A stretch of DNA of 64,000 nt from Silvibacterium dinghuense. GTDB taxonomy: Bacteria; Acidobacteriota; Terriglobia; Terriglobales; Acidobacteriaceae. The position numbers and the translations under genes were made by a program. The DNA lies in assembly GCF_004123295.1 (NCBI RefSeq), contig NZ_SDMK01000001.1, positions 1,488,001-1,552,000 of the forward strand, given 5' to 3'. The notes beneath the pieces are model-generated. The model did not search any database, was not told the DNA's origin, and worked only from the letters and a program-made list of their open reading frames with translations. This document shows, piece by piece, positions 8,572-17,737 of the stretch. How positions within the stretch are numbered: position 1 is the first letter of the stretch; every line of letters begins with the position of its first letter.

Positions 8572-11306
8572 TACCGTGCCAACTCCTCTCCCTGTAGTTC
8601 TTCCGGCATCGCCGTGGCTGGTTGCTCCATATCCTCTGTGGATTCGATCGTGAACTCCAACTCGTGCGCGGGCGGTTCGCCTTCGCTCGCCGATGGCACA
8701 GCCACAGCATGGATTCGCAGTGTGCTGTGTGGCGTCGCATCCCCGGAAAGCAGGATGTCGGCGAGCGGCGAGAGGACTTCCCTCTGCAGCACGCGTGCCG
8801 AAGGACGTGCACCGTATTCGGGATCATAGGAAAGCTGCGCCAGGTAATCGACCGCTTCGGCGGTTGCTTCCATGTGAAGCTCACGGTCTTCCTGCAGCTT
8901 GCGCGTGAGAGACCGCAGATGCGTCTCGACAATGCGGCGCAGCTCCGGCATGCCAAGGGTATGAAACGGAATGATCTGACCGATGCGGTTATACAGCTCG
9001 GGGCGCAGGCTGGCGCGGACTGCATTCAGCAGGATCTCCTGCCGCAGCGCATCGTCTTCTCCTGCACGCATCGACTCACGCACGCCGAGGTTCGAGGTGA
9101 ACAGAACGACAGTATTCGTGAAGTCGCAGAAGCGGCCCTTGGCATCGGTCAGGCGGCCTTCATCGAGCACGCCGAGGAGAAGGTCGAGAATCTCAGGGTG
9201 CCCCTTCTCAACCTCATCGAAGAGCACAATCGAATAGGGCGATCGCCGCACCTGCTCGGTGAGAAAACCACCCTCATCGGAACCGATAAGACCAGGCCTC
9301 GACCCGATAAGACCGGCTGCCGAAGAGGCATCCTTGTATTCACCCATATCGATGCGGATCAGTGCGGTATCGTCATCGAACAGCGCTTCCGCCAGCGCCT
9401 TCGCTAATTCGGTCTTGCCCACGCCGGTTGGACCGACAAAAAGAAATGAGGCCGGCGCACGCTTCAGCTGCAGGTCTGTGCGCATGCGGCGCACGGCTTC
9501 GGAGATGGCACGAACGGCCTCCGGCTGACCGTAGACACGTTCGCCGATCCGCTCTTCGAGCTGCAGCAGGCGGTCACGCTCACTCTCCAGCATGCGCGCC
9601 ACCGGCACACCGGAACGCTCTCCGACAACCTCAGCGATGTGCTCCGGCAATACCTTATCTGCGATCCGCGTATCCTGCGGCGCGTTGTTGCGCAGCTCGT
9701 CGAGCTGCACCTCAAGCGCTGCGTGCTGGGTTTCCAGGTGCTGCAGCGAGCCGTAACGGATCTCTGCGGCGTGCGTAACATCCCCTGAGCTTTCCGCAGC
9801 CTTCAACAGTCGCTCGTTTTCATCGATCGCCTGTGCCGTACGTGCGAGATCGGCACGAGCATTGCGCTGCCGCTCCCAGAACTCGAGCCCTGTTTGCACC
9901 CGCGGCTCCAGTTCGGCGATCTCCGTCCGCAAGGCATCGATACGCTTCCGCTGTGTACTGCTGGCCTGAGGGAGCGCTTCTAGCGTCTGGAGCTCTGCGC
10001 GCAGGCGCGTGAGCGTGCGCTCCTGATGATCGAGCGCGGTGGGCCGTGATTCCAACTGCATGCGCAGACGTGCGGTGGCCGTATCCACAATGTCGATCGC
10101 CTTGTCCGGAAGGAATCGATCACGCATGTAGCGTCGCGAGAGCTTGACCGCAGCGGAAAGCGCCTCATCGGTGAGATCGACCCCGTGAAAGGCTGTATAA
10201 CGCTCGCGGATTCCGCGCAGGATATGCATCATCGCATCGTCGTCAGGCTCGCCGACCTGCACGCGCTCGAAGCGCCGTGCGAGTGCGCCGTCCTTTTCGA
10301 TGCGCTCACGATATTCATCGAAGGTTGTCGCGCCGACGCAGCGCAGCTCGCCGCGTGCGAGGGCAGGCTTCAGGATATTGGCGGCATCCATCCCTCCTTC
10401 AGACCCGCCCGCGCCGACCAGTTGATGGATCTCATCGAGGAAGAGGATGATCTCGCCCTTGCGTTCACGCACCTCGTCCACAATGGTCTTGATGCGCTCT
10501 TCAAACTCGCCGCGATACTTCGCGCCAGCGACAAGACTCATCAGATCGAGCGCAATGACACGGCACCGCTTCAGGCTGTCAGGCACGTCGCCCAATGCAA
10601 TGCGCTGCGCGAGCCCTTCCACAATGGCCGTTTTGCCCGTGCCAGGATCGCCGACCAGCACCGGATTGGACTTGGTCTTGCGCAGAAGAGTCTGTATCAA
10701 CTGACGGACTTCGTCGTCCCGACCGACGACAGGCATCAGCTCTCCGGCCCTGGCTGCAGCCGTCAGATCGCGCCCGAAGCGCTCGAGCATGGATGCGCCA
10801 CCGGCAAGATCGTTATTCTGCGCCTTCGCCGATGCTGCCACAGACGCGGGGTTGTTCTGTGATCCGGCGGAGGGTATCTGCGTGGAGAGGGTTTCGTCCG
10901 TGAGTCCAGCGCGGCGAAGAATGGCGCGCAGTTCCCCATCACTGCCCATCAACGCAGCCTGCAGCACATTCATCGGAACAGCCGCAGGCTGGCCCTGCTT
11001 GTCCGCAATCGCAAACGACTCTGTCAGCAGGCCGCGCAGCGCCTGCGAGGCAAGCGGACGGCGCCCGGCTTCGAGCCGCTGCGTGGAAAGCTGATCGGCG
11101 CGCCGCGACAATGCATCGAGCAGTGACATCGCTGTTTCAGGATGCTTCTGCAACACGCCGCGCAGTCCGCCGCGCTCACCATCCAGCAGCAGAAGAAGCA
11201 GGTGCTCGGGCTGAATCAGCGCCTGTCCGCGTTCCTGCGCGAGCACGCGCGCACCGGCGAGTGCGGACTCCAGCTCATCAGAGATTTTGCTCAGGTCCAG
11301 GGCCAT
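8571..11306 (-). CDS. clpV: ClpV / TssH AAA+ ATPase for sheath disassembly
   Basis: The 911-residue protein is a class I Clp/Hsp100 ATPase. It has an N-terminal Clp-N domain ([24 protein letters not shown]), a first AAA module with Walker A GDPGTGKT near 219-226 and Walker [10 protein letters not shown], a middle coiled-coil region and a second AAA module with GPTGVGKT and [14 protein letters not shown]. Length and arrangement fit ClpV rather than ClpB only by context: it sits inside a tss operon between tssK and the FHA gene. In T6SS it extracts TssB/TssC from contracted sheaths for recycling, using ATP. Start at 11306 leaves three bases after the tssK stop. Confidence 0.92.
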   Translation of the reverse strand: MALDLSKISDELESALAGARVLAQERGQALIQPEHLLLLLLDGERGGLRGVLQKHPETAMSLLDALSRRADQLSTQRLEAGRRPLASQALRGLLTESFAIADKQGQPAAVPMNVLQAALMGSDGELRAILRRAGLTDETLSTQIPSAGSQNNPASVAASAKAQNNDLAGGASMLERFGRDLTAAARAGELMPVVGRDDEVRQLIQTLLRKTKSNPVLVGDPGTGKTAIVEGLAQRIALGDVPDSLKRCRVIALDLMSLVAGAKYRGEFEERIKTIVDEVRERKGEIILFLDEIHQLVGAGGSEGGMDAANILKPALARGELRCVGATTFDEYRERIEKDGALARRFERVQVGEPDDDAMMHILRGIRERYTAFHGVDLTDEALSAAVKLSRRYMRDRFLPDKAIDIVDTATARLRMQLESRPTALDHQERTLTRLRAELQTLEALPQASSTQRKRIDALRTEIAELEPRVQTGLEFWERQRNARADLARTAQAIDENERLLKAAESSGDVTHAAEIRYGSLQHLETQHAALEVQLDELRNNAPQDTRIADKVLPEHIAEVVGERSGVPVARMLESERDRLLQLEERIGERVYGQPEAVRAISEAVRRMRTDLQLKRAPASFLFVGPTGVGKTELAKALAEALFDDDTALIRIDMGEYKDASSAAGLIGSRPGLIGSDEGGFLTEQVRRSPYSIVLFDEVEKGHPEILDLLLGVLDEGRLTDAKGRFCDFTNTVVLFTSNLGVRESMRAGEDDALRQEILLNAVRASLRPELYNRIGQIIPFHTLGMPELRRIVETHLRSLTRKLQEDRELHMEATAEAVDYLAQLSYDPEYGARPSARVLQREVLSPLADILLSGDATPHSTLRIHAVAVPSASEGEPPAHELEFTIESTEDMEQPATAMPEELQGEELAR

Positions 11307-11309
11307 ACT

Positions 11310-13103
11310 CTACTCCAGCCTCCGCCGACGAGGCTTATTCGGATCTTCGCCGCCCAGCGTCGATGTGGATGACGATTCGCGCGGCATCCACGGTGGCTGC
11401 ACGTGCGGCGTGGGCTGCAGACCTGGAGGCGAAACGGTAGATGTCGTGTGCAGATCAGGAAGCCGGCTTTCTTCCGCCGCTGCCGGCGGCACTTCAGAAC
11501 GTCGTCCGCCATTGGCCGACCCGGAGCTGAAGCCGGATGGCTCGGAAGGCGTATCACGCTCGAGGATGCGTGCGGGCTGCTCACGCTGTCCTGCATAAAA
11601 GCGATGACGGATGAAGAGCAACGCCGTGTGCACCGTGTGATAGGCCGGCACGGTGACGCGAACATCCGTAATGGTCGGGACATCCGGCGCCTGGAAGTCG
11701 AGCTCGATGTTGTACTGGTCGTCCTGGCGCACATCGCCTGTAAGGATCAGGCTCTCGCGACGGAATCCCGACCCCTCGTTGAGGCGGATCTCGGCGCCGA
11801 TGGATGTGCCGCGCACCCATGGGGCATTGCGATCGCCGATCAGAATCAGCCGATAGCGGTCGCGACCTTCCAGGCGCAGGTTCGAGAAGAAGATCGTCAT
11901 CTCGTCCGCAATGCCCTGCACACGCGCCGGACGCGCCGCCAGCTTGTACAGGGCCTTGCCGCCGCGATCGAAGATGAAGTTCGTGCTTTCGAGCGTGTTG
12001 CTCTTGCGGAAGTCGATGTACTTGCCTTCGAGCGCGCGCTCGAGACGCTCCAGGCCCACCAGGGCAGCCGTCGCTTTGCGCACCTCCAGGCCAAGGTCTT
12101 CCTCGAGCCGCAGCGTGCGGCTGAGCTGCAGCGTGTGCTTCTGCTGCTCAATCAGGCCGAGCCACTCGGTCTCGCCCGTGTCGCGCAGCGTGTCGTAATA
12201 CGTCTGCATCCCAGGCGCGAGATCGAAATAGATCGCCGCCGAGTGCAGCAGTTCACGCACGCGGCCAAAGAACTGCGCCGGCGTCTGCGTGCGCTCCAGC
12301 AAGGCATAGGAGGCATTCTGCAGCTCCAGCACCATCCGCTCCGCAAACTGCATTGAGTCACGGTCGACTTCTGTTTCAAGACCACGCTCGGTAAAGAGCA
12401 CCATGAACTCGCGCATGGCCCGGTGCAACTCCGCATAGCCGGCCGCCAATCGCTGCACGGCTTCGAGGATGCGGCGCGTGCCGGTCATCAGCTCCGAGTG
12501 GCTCGATACGGCAACGCAGGGCGGAATGTACTGCACGTCCGCTTCAAAGCTCATGCCCGTCGCCGGCCGCTTCACACGCCCCACGGCGAGCGCCTGCGCC
12601 CGCTCAGCGGCATTCACGCTCAGCGCAACACGGTAACTCGGCGCCCGCTCGCTGTGCATCTGCGGATTGAAGCTGTCGACGGCGCCATCCACTTTGACGC
12701 GCTCGGCGGGATCGCAGACCACATACACCACCGCCTCGGCCACGCCGGCGAGCTGATCCTTTGGAACACGCACGGAGATGGCATCCCCACCTTCGATGTC
12801 TACGATCAGCCCCGACGGTGTCAGCCCTCGCGCCCGCTGCACCGCGACATCGAGGTATTCGGCCGTCTCATGCAGAGCGACTTCGGGATCGAAGCGCACG
12901 GTGCCCAGATCCGCCTCCGGCATCCGCACACCACCACCGACGAGACCTGCGGCCCGGTTTAGATAAGTCATCCCCCACATCGCCAACGATGCGAGGTACC
13001 GCTCCTGCCGGAGAAGATGATCCGGCGTAAGCAGCATGCCATGTTCCCAGTTCACAGACCGCAGGTAGAGTTCCGTTCCGGCATCCGGTCGGCGTTGGTT
13101 CAT
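11310..13103 (-). CDS. tssK: TssK-like baseplate protein with long disordered tail
   Basis: The 597-residue protein begins with the TssK signature around SVNWEHGMLLTPDHLLRQERY (residues 16-36), followed by the beta-rich neck and helical shoulder regions. TssK links the TssF/TssG wedge to the membrane complex. Usual TssK proteins are about 440-450 residues. This one is longer, mainly through a C-terminal tail from about 508 rich in Pro, Ser, Thr and Glu, ending in a basic RRRR cluster. The normal TssK C-terminus contacts the TssL anchor, which is not found here, so the tail may serve a different docking partner (inference). A GGGAG site precedes the ATG. Confidence 0.85.
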   Translation of the reverse strand: MNQRRPDAGTELYLRSVNWEHGMLLTPDHLLRQERYLASLAMWGMTYLNRAAGLVGGGVRMPEADLGTVRFDPEVALHETAEYLDVAVQRARGLTPSGLIVDIEGGDAISVRVPKDQLAGVAEAVVYVVCDPAERVKVDGAVDSFNPQMHSERAPSYRVALSVNAAERAQALAVGRVKRPATGMSFEADVQYIPPCVAVSSHSELMTGTRRILEAVQRLAAGYAELHRAMREFMVLFTERGLETEVDRDSMQFAERMVLELQNASYALLERTQTPAQFFGRVRELLHSAAIYFDLAPGMQTYYDTLRDTGETEWLGLIEQQKHTLQLSRTLRLEEDLGLEVRKATAALVGLERLERALEGKYIDFRKSNTLESTNFIFDRGGKALYKLAARPARVQGIADEMTIFFSNLRLEGRDRYRLILIGDRNAPWVRGTSIGAEIRLNEGSGFRRESLILTGDVRQDDQYNIELDFQAPDVPTITDVRVTVPAYHTVHTALLFIRHRFYAGQREQPARILERDTPSEPSGFSSGSANGGRRSEVPPAAAEESRLPDLHTTSTVSPPGLQPTPHVQPPWMPRESSSTSTLGGEDPNKPRRRRLE

Positions 13104-13104
13104 A

Positions 13105-13150
13105 CGTTCACTCCCTGATCGCGTACTCCTTGATCGTTCACTGCTTGATC
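13105..13150. repeat. Short imperfect tandem repeat between tssG and tssK
   Basis: About three degenerate copies of a unit close to GTTCACTCCTTGATC lie in the 84-base gap between tssK and tssG. It is the only sizeable gap in this part of the operon apart from those around the hcp genes. It may be replication slippage debris or an RNA processing spot; the sequence does not decide. Confidence 0.4.
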
Positions 13151-13187
13151 AGTGGCAGCCCGACCCGTTTGGATAACTTGCATCCCT

Positions 13188-14144
13188 TCAACACACACGC
13201 ACACCTGAGCCCTTGCCCATGTGCGTATTCACTCCGAGGCGGCTGTTCGCACCGATGACACCGAGCTGCGGCGGCTGCGTACGATCCTGCACAGACCAAT
13301 GCACCTCGTAGTCATGCAGCATCGGCATCAGCAGATACAGCAGGCGGGCCAGCAATGCCGCGCCTTCCTCCGACTCTGCAAAACGCTCGTAAACATCCAA
13401 AGGCACCGGCCCTATTTCGATCACCACCGTCGACAGCACCTCGATCGCGTCTCCGATGACGAGATTCGTACCGAGCTGCGATGAGCGGCTGCCAAGCAGG
13501 GACAGCGCGCTTTCCGGCAGTGGCTGATGTGTCGGCCTGTACGCAGTGCCGCTCACCGGTAACCCCAGCACAGAGCCAAGCACAATGGCGCAGCCATCGG
13601 GACGGCAAGAAAGCCCGGGAAGATCGGCGACGAGAGAGGCCAGCGGAAACCAGAGATCGCGAGGCCACTCCTCCGCACGCAGGCCGAAGAGCGACAGCCA
13701 GCGCGCACAGGCCATCTGGTCATCGGGCGAAAGGCGGAACATCGGCGCACCTTCACGAAACCAGTGACGGAGCTTCTCAAGCGGATCATCGAGCGGCGAC
13801 AGAATCTCGCGAGTGCCTGGCGTACGCTCTCCGCCCGAGTCCCACATGCCAACCGGAAGCGCATGCGTAAAACCCAGCCCTGCGATTGCCAGTTCGATGC
13901 GCACATCGTTGGTCAGCGGTGTGCCGGGTGAGGGCTGCTGATGAATGACCATGCCATCGGCATGCGCGCTGCGGCCCGCGCGCAGCAGGGTGATGCGCTC
14001 AGGCATGATGCCCATGGCGGCCAGCGAGAACAATGCGGAATCGACGGTGTGTGCGAAACCATGCGTGCCGCGCTCGAAGCACGGCATCAACGGCGCGTTC
14101 TGTACAACGGCGAGGGCATCAAGAGGAGCCGATGTCAGTTCCAT
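13188..14144 (-). CDS. tssG: TssG-like baseplate protein
   Basis: The 318-residue protein fits TssG, the gp53-like wedge component of the T6SS baseplate. It opens with a helical segment typical of the family and has LSPLDDPLEKLRHWFREGAP and a short beta-rich C-terminal half containing LGSRSSQLGTNLVIGD, matching the LG-rich TssG pattern. It overlaps the end of tssF by ten bases, as usual for a tssF-tssG pair, supporting stoichiometric translation. No unusual insertions are seen. Sequence resemblance is moderate and the call leans partly on gene order. Confidence 0.8.
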   Translation of the reverse strand: MELTSAPLDALAVVQNAPLMPCFERGTHGFAHTVDSALFSLAAMGIMPERITLLRAGRSAHADGMVIHQQPSPGTPLTNDVRIELAIAGLGFTHALPVGMWDSGGERTPGTREILSPLDDPLEKLRHWFREGAPMFRLSPDDQMACARWLSLFGLRAEEWPRDLWFPLASLVADLPGLSCRPDGCAIVLGSVLGLPVSGTAYRPTHQPLPESALSLLGSRSSQLGTNLVIGDAIEVLSTVVIEIGPVPLDVYERFAESEEGAALLARLLYLLMPMLHDYEVHWSVQDRTQPPQLGVIGANSRLGVNTHMGKGSGVRVC

Positions 14145-15823
14145 AGAAACTGCACCTCCAGATCGACTCCCTGCACCAGGCGGCCGCGCAGCGTGACTTC
14201 TACCTGCGACTTCAATGCGGGCAACTCTACCTCAGGCCGGCTGAAGCCATGCGGGTCCAGTGTAAGACTCAACCTCTCCACGCGGCGCAATCCGCCCTCG
14301 CGGCGCTCTACGCCGGAGCTCGCGGCCGCGGCCAGGATGCGCCGATCGATAGCCAGCGCAGCGGTTTCAAGATCGGCACGCGTCACAATGCGTCCGCGCG
14401 TCAGCAGAGCATTTGCAAAACGCCGCTCTTCGGTCGGCAAGGTATCGCCATCCGTGCCGCCGGACGCCGCAGTGAGAGGCGCTACATGCAGCCCTGCCAG
14501 CGCCGCACTGGCAAAGCCCGTGATGTCGCCAGGTCCCACAGAATTACCCAGATGTCCGTTGGTGAGCCATAGGCGGATATTCGCAGCAGTGTCGCGCATG
14601 CCGTTCTCTCGCGCTCCGGGAGTGAGCGTCAGGCGTCCATTCGAGAGCTCATACCATCCGGCTGTGGAGCGTGTGCGTGGCCGTGTTCCACGATCATAGG
14701 GCTCGTTCTCGATACTCATCACCGTCAGAGGAGCAACAAGATGCTCGGGGACGCCGCCCGCTTTGCTGATGGGAAACGATGTGCCGTCCTGCGCGAAATG
14801 AACCGTCTGATTGCGCACAAAAACATTGGATGCGGTCATCGCATGGAGCACGATACCGCTGATGGCGTGATGAAGCGCAGGCACTCCGGGCGGCATCGGA
14901 ATCTTGATCCAGAAGCGCGGCTCATGGAAGATCTGCGAGACATCCCGATTCACCAGGCGTGCCATTGCAGGTTCAAGCAGCCGCGGCACTCGGCAGAGCA
15001 GATTCTGCTCCGCGCTCATGCTGGGGAAGACAAACTGACGTCCAGCATAAAAGCCATCCGGAATGCTCGGACGTGCAGAGGCTGCGTGATTTTCTGTACG
15101 AGCGAGATCGCCATAAAAGCGGAGCTGCATCAGGCCGGCATTGATCCGTTCCGGCCGCATCAGGCCACTGGAAGAAAGCTCTCCGTCGCTGCCGAAGATC
15201 CACCACGGCTCATGCGCAAGTGCGTGCTGCACGGCATAAGTTCCCGGGCCTAACTCAAAAAAGAGCCCATGCCGGCTGAGCAACTGCGGCGACAGATTCT
15301 CCACCGCGAGATAGAGCGCGGGCTGCGGCCCGAGCTGGATGGGCACGGTGTCGAGCGATGGGCGCGCCGCCTGTACGTCTTCGCTCATCTCCACGCCCGA
15401 AAGTATGCGCAGAGACTGATCCTGATAACTCAGTGCGAGCGCAATGCGAGCGCGCGAAACGTCGACAGCGGCATCGAGGCTGAAGATCAGGCGCTCGCCG
15501 GAAGAAGCCACGGCATTTAGTTCGGTTCCCGCGCGCAAGGTACGCGGCTCATCGCGATCCTGCACCAATCGCACGACAGCCTGTGCGGGACGCGCGAGAT
15601 ATTGCTCCATGTGCAGGCCCTGCATCAGCTCATGTAGCAGCGAGACACGGAGCTGAGCCGTATCGCTGTAAACTTCATCGATCTGTTGCGCCACCGTACG
15701 AAATAGCACAGCCAGGAGAGGATCGGTGGTGTCCGTGCTGACGCCGTAGTCACGGACCCTCCTGCGAAAATCCTCGCGAAGCTTGCGATCAATCTCGAGC
15801 ACTGTGGGGGTTTGCAGATTCAA
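14135..15823 (-). CDS. tssF: TssF-like baseplate wedge protein
   Basis: The 562-residue protein is a TssF homologue, the gp6-like core of the baseplate wedge. The N-terminus has the characteristic helix with DPLLAVLFRTVAQQIDEVYSD and a following ELMQGLHMEQYLARPAQAV region, then beta-rich segments (RAGTELNAVAS). The start is a TTG at 15823, chosen because AGAGGA sits five bases upstream and no ATG near the conserved N-terminus exists. It lies 26 bases after tssE and overlaps tssG. TssF is usually somewhat longer than this (around 580-620 residues), so the protein is compact but complete. Confidence 0.85.
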   Translation of the reverse strand: MNLQTPTVLEIDRKLREDFRRRVRDYGVSTDTTDPLLAVLFRTVAQQIDEVYSDTAQLRVSLLHELMQGLHMEQYLARPAQAVVRLVQDRDEPRTLRAGTELNAVASSGERLIFSLDAAVDVSRARIALALSYQDQSLRILSGVEMSEDVQAARPSLDTVPIQLGPQPALYLAVENLSPQLLSRHGLFFELGPGTYAVQHALAHEPWWIFGSDGELSSSGLMRPERINAGLMQLRFYGDLARTENHAASARPSIPDGFYAGRQFVFPSMSAEQNLLCRVPRLLEPAMARLVNRDVSQIFHEPRFWIKIPMPPGVPALHHAISGIVLHAMTASNVFVRNQTVHFAQDGTSFPISKAGGVPEHLVAPLTVMSIENEPYDRGTRPRTRSTAGWYELSNGRLTLTPGARENGMRDTAANIRLWLTNGHLGNSVGPGDITGFASAALAGLHVAPLTAASGGTDGDTLPTEERRFANALLTRGRIVTRADLETAALAIDRRILAAAASSGVERREGGLRRVERLSLTLDPHGFSRPEVELPALKSQVEVTLRGRLVQGVDLEVQFLWN

Positions 15824-15849
15824 CAGATCCTCTTCGAGCCGGAGTACCC

Positions 15850-16212
15850 TTAGGGGTCCAGCGTGAGCATGGTGGTCAGTGTGTCGGCTGCGCCACCTTC
15901 GAGCAGCACAGCATAGGTATCTGTCTCGCGCCCCGGACTCAGCTCCCGAGTCACTTCGACGACGCGAAACTCATCGATGCCGAGATCCTGCAACGTTGTA
16001 TTGATGCGTTCCATCATCAAACGCGGCGTATCGGCACGCTGCCGATGCATCTCGAAAAGATCGCGCAGCCCAAAGGAAGGACAGCCGCGCCATGAGCCCT
16101 GCGGCGTGCGGGCCATGACCTGCAGCAGGCCAATGAGTCCTGTTGCGCGGTCCTCGCGACGCAGTAAACCGCTCTCTCCGAGCCTCATCGGGAATGCGAT
16201 GGATTGCACCAA
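15850..16212 (-). CDS. tssE: TssE-like gp25 baseplate protein
   Basis: The 120-residue protein matches the gp25/GPW lysozyme-like fold family that initiates sheath assembly at the baseplate. Features are an N-terminal FPMRLGESGLLRREDR segment, then FGLRDLFEM, RLMMERINTTLQDLGI and a C-terminal strand region with REL and TYAVLLEGG. Length is normal for TssE. It is placed between hcp and tssF, a common order. Conservation at the sequence level is modest, but neighbours leave little doubt. Confidence 0.82.
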   Translation of the reverse strand: MVQSIAFPMRLGESGLLRREDRATGLIGLLQVMARTPQGSWRGCPSFGLRDLFEMHRQRADTPRLMMERINTTLQDLGIDEFRVVEVTRELSPGRETDTYAVLLEGGAADTLTTMLTLDP

Positions 16213-16283
16213 GCGGACTCCGTATGCGTCAGAAGCACGGCGCCGGTGGTTTTCCGGCGCCGCCTTTTAACGAACGATAGCGG

Positions 16284-16733
16284 TTAGTTGCTCAGCGAAA
16301 TATCGCTGAAGTTCTGCTGGTTCATTGCCGGCTCGAGATCCAGCACCAGCACATGATTGATGCCGGAGTGGTCGGTCGAGCTGAGCTGGTCTTCGCTCTG
16401 GTAGGGATTGAGCGTATGGAAACCGCTGATCCAACCGTTGAACGTGTATGAAGCCAGCGCATCCTGGTGCGAGTCGTCCTTCCAGAATTCCAGCTTGATG
16501 GACTTGACCTTGTCACGCGTCACCACGTTTGCCAGATTGAACAGATTGCTCATCGTGGAGTACGGCATGTTCTGGTCATCGTGAAAGTCCACATACGCGC
16601 GGATGGTGGTCGAGAGCGAACCCATCTGCGGCATGCCGGCACGATCCTTTTCGGTTGAGAAGGCTACGGAGACGGAGAGACAATCGAACTGCTGGCCGTC
16701 GATGGTGCAGGTGCTGCGATACGGTGCTGCCAT
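16284..16733 (-). CDS. hcp: Hcp / TssD-like inner tube protein, copy 1
   Basis: A 149-residue tube protein, predicted to stack as hexameric rings that carry effectors and are expelled on sheath contraction. Conserved segments shared with the adjacent copy are QMGSLSTTIRAYVDFHDD, LFNLANVVTRDKVKSI, FWKDDS and a C-terminal VLVLDLEPAMNQQNF. It resembles the TssD form of Hcp seen in Bacteroidota-like systems more than the classical proteobacterial Hcp, an impression from memory rather than an alignment. It lacks the ten-residue loop insertion present in copy 2. No signal peptide, as expected. Confidence 0.85.
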   Translation of the reverse strand: MAAPYRSTCTIDGQQFDCLSVSVAFSTEKDRAGMPQMGSLSTTIRAYVDFHDDQNMPYSTMSNLFNLANVVTRDKVKSIKLEFWKDDSHQDALASYTFNGWISGFHTLNPYQSEDQLSSTDHSGINHVLVLDLEPAMNQQNFSDISLSN

Positions 16734-16803
16734 AATCTTTTCCTTTCGCTGAGTGTTAGGCTCGGCGGACGCCGTTCGTATCCGCCCGTCAGGGTCGGGA
16801 TAC

Positions 16804-17280
16804 TTAGTTGCTCATCCTTACGTCCTGGAAGTTCTGCTGATTGAGCGCAGGCTCCAGGTCGAGTACGAGCATATGATTCAGCTTGGGCGCGGCGCCTTCC
16901 GCCAACTGATCTTCGGTATTCACCGTGGCTGCCTTGGGCAGAAAATCCAGCGGGTTCGAGGTTTCAAAGCGTCGAATCCATCCATTGAAGCTGTAGGACA
17001 CCAGCGCATCCTGCTGCGAGTCGTCCTTCCAGAATTCGATTTTGATCGACTTGATCTTGTCGCGTGTCACCACGTTCGCCAGATTGAACAGGTGCTGCAC
17101 GGTGGCAAACGGCAGATTGACATCGTCATGCAGGTCGGCCCAGACACGAATCTTCGTCGAAAGGGATCCCATCTGCGCAACGCCAGAGCGGTCCTTCGAT
17201 GTACTGAACTTCACACTCGTGGTCACAGCCTGGAACTTCTGGCCGTCAATTGTCACAGTTGCGCGGTACGGATTTGCCAT
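16804..17280 (-). CDS. hcp: Hcp / TssD-like inner tube protein, copy 2
   Basis: A 158-residue paralogue of the neighbouring Hcp; by eye more than half of the residues are identical, including FNLANVVTRDK, KSIKIEFWKDDS and LVLDLEPALNQQNF. The main difference is a roughly ten-residue longer loop around DFLPKAATVNTEDQLAEGAA, in the region that forms the extended inter-ring loop in Hcp structures. Two tube proteins could form mixed tubes or carry different cargo. The 70-base gap between the two copies carries an independent ribosome site. The pair most likely arose by tandem duplication. Confidence 0.85.
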   Translation of the reverse strand: MANPYRATVTIDGQKFQAVTTSVKFSTSKDRSGVAQMGSLSTKIRVWADLHDDVNLPFATVQHLFNLANVVTRDKIKSIKIEFWKDDSQQDALVSYSFNGWIRRFETSNPLDFLPKAATVNTEDQLAEGAAPKLNHMLVLDLEPALNQQNFQDVRMSN

Positions 17281-17340
17281 AACGTCTCCTTGGGAGGGGG
17301 GTGCGGGACATGGGTTTTCGGAGGTCGTCGGTACGAGGCC

Positions 17341-17709
17341 CTATTCCGAAGAGCCAGTGCCTCGAAAGAGGGTTTTCAGCCGGTCTGTAAACCCTTGCAA
17401 CAGTCCGGCAGAGGGGGGATTTGGACTACCACCGCGTTCTTCAGCAGCCCAGGAAGAGTTCAGGGGCGTCTCCGCTTGAGGGACCGCTCTTATCTGCTCT
17501 TTCGATGTTTCGCTTCGTGCATCGCGAAGCGGGGTCTCCGGTGTCGGGGTGTGGTCTTTATCCGTGCGAACCACACGCCCGCCCTGTGCGCGCAGCGAGA
17601 AGCCTGGTCTTTGCGTGGAGATCGGAGCAGCAGCACGCTTCTCCTGCTCCGCGGCGCGCGCAGCTGATCCTGCGAGCCCCGGCTCTACCTTAAAACGCAG
17701 TTCTTTCAT
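17341..17709 (-). CDS. Small disordered hypothetical protein between hcp and tssC
   Basis: I place the start at the ATG at 17709 (MKELRFKVEPG), 29 bases after the tssC stop and preceded by a purine-rich GAGAG; the longer frame to 17778 would overlap tssC. The 122-residue product is rich in Ala, Pro, Arg, Ser and Glu, with no hydrophobic segment, and looks disordered apart from a possible C-terminal amphipathic helix (AGLLQGFTDRLKTLFRG). No family is recognised. In position it could be an assembly factor for tube or sheath, but a non-functional frame cannot be excluded. Confidence 0.5.
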   Translation of the reverse strand: MKELRFKVEPGLAGSAARAAEQEKRAAAPISTQRPGFSLRAQGGRVVRTDKDHTPTPETPLRDARSETSKEQIRAVPQAETPLNSSWAAEERGGSPNPPSAGLLQGFTDRLKTLFRGTGSSE

Positions 17710-17737
17710 GAGGTTTCTCTCTGTGCAGGACGATTGT

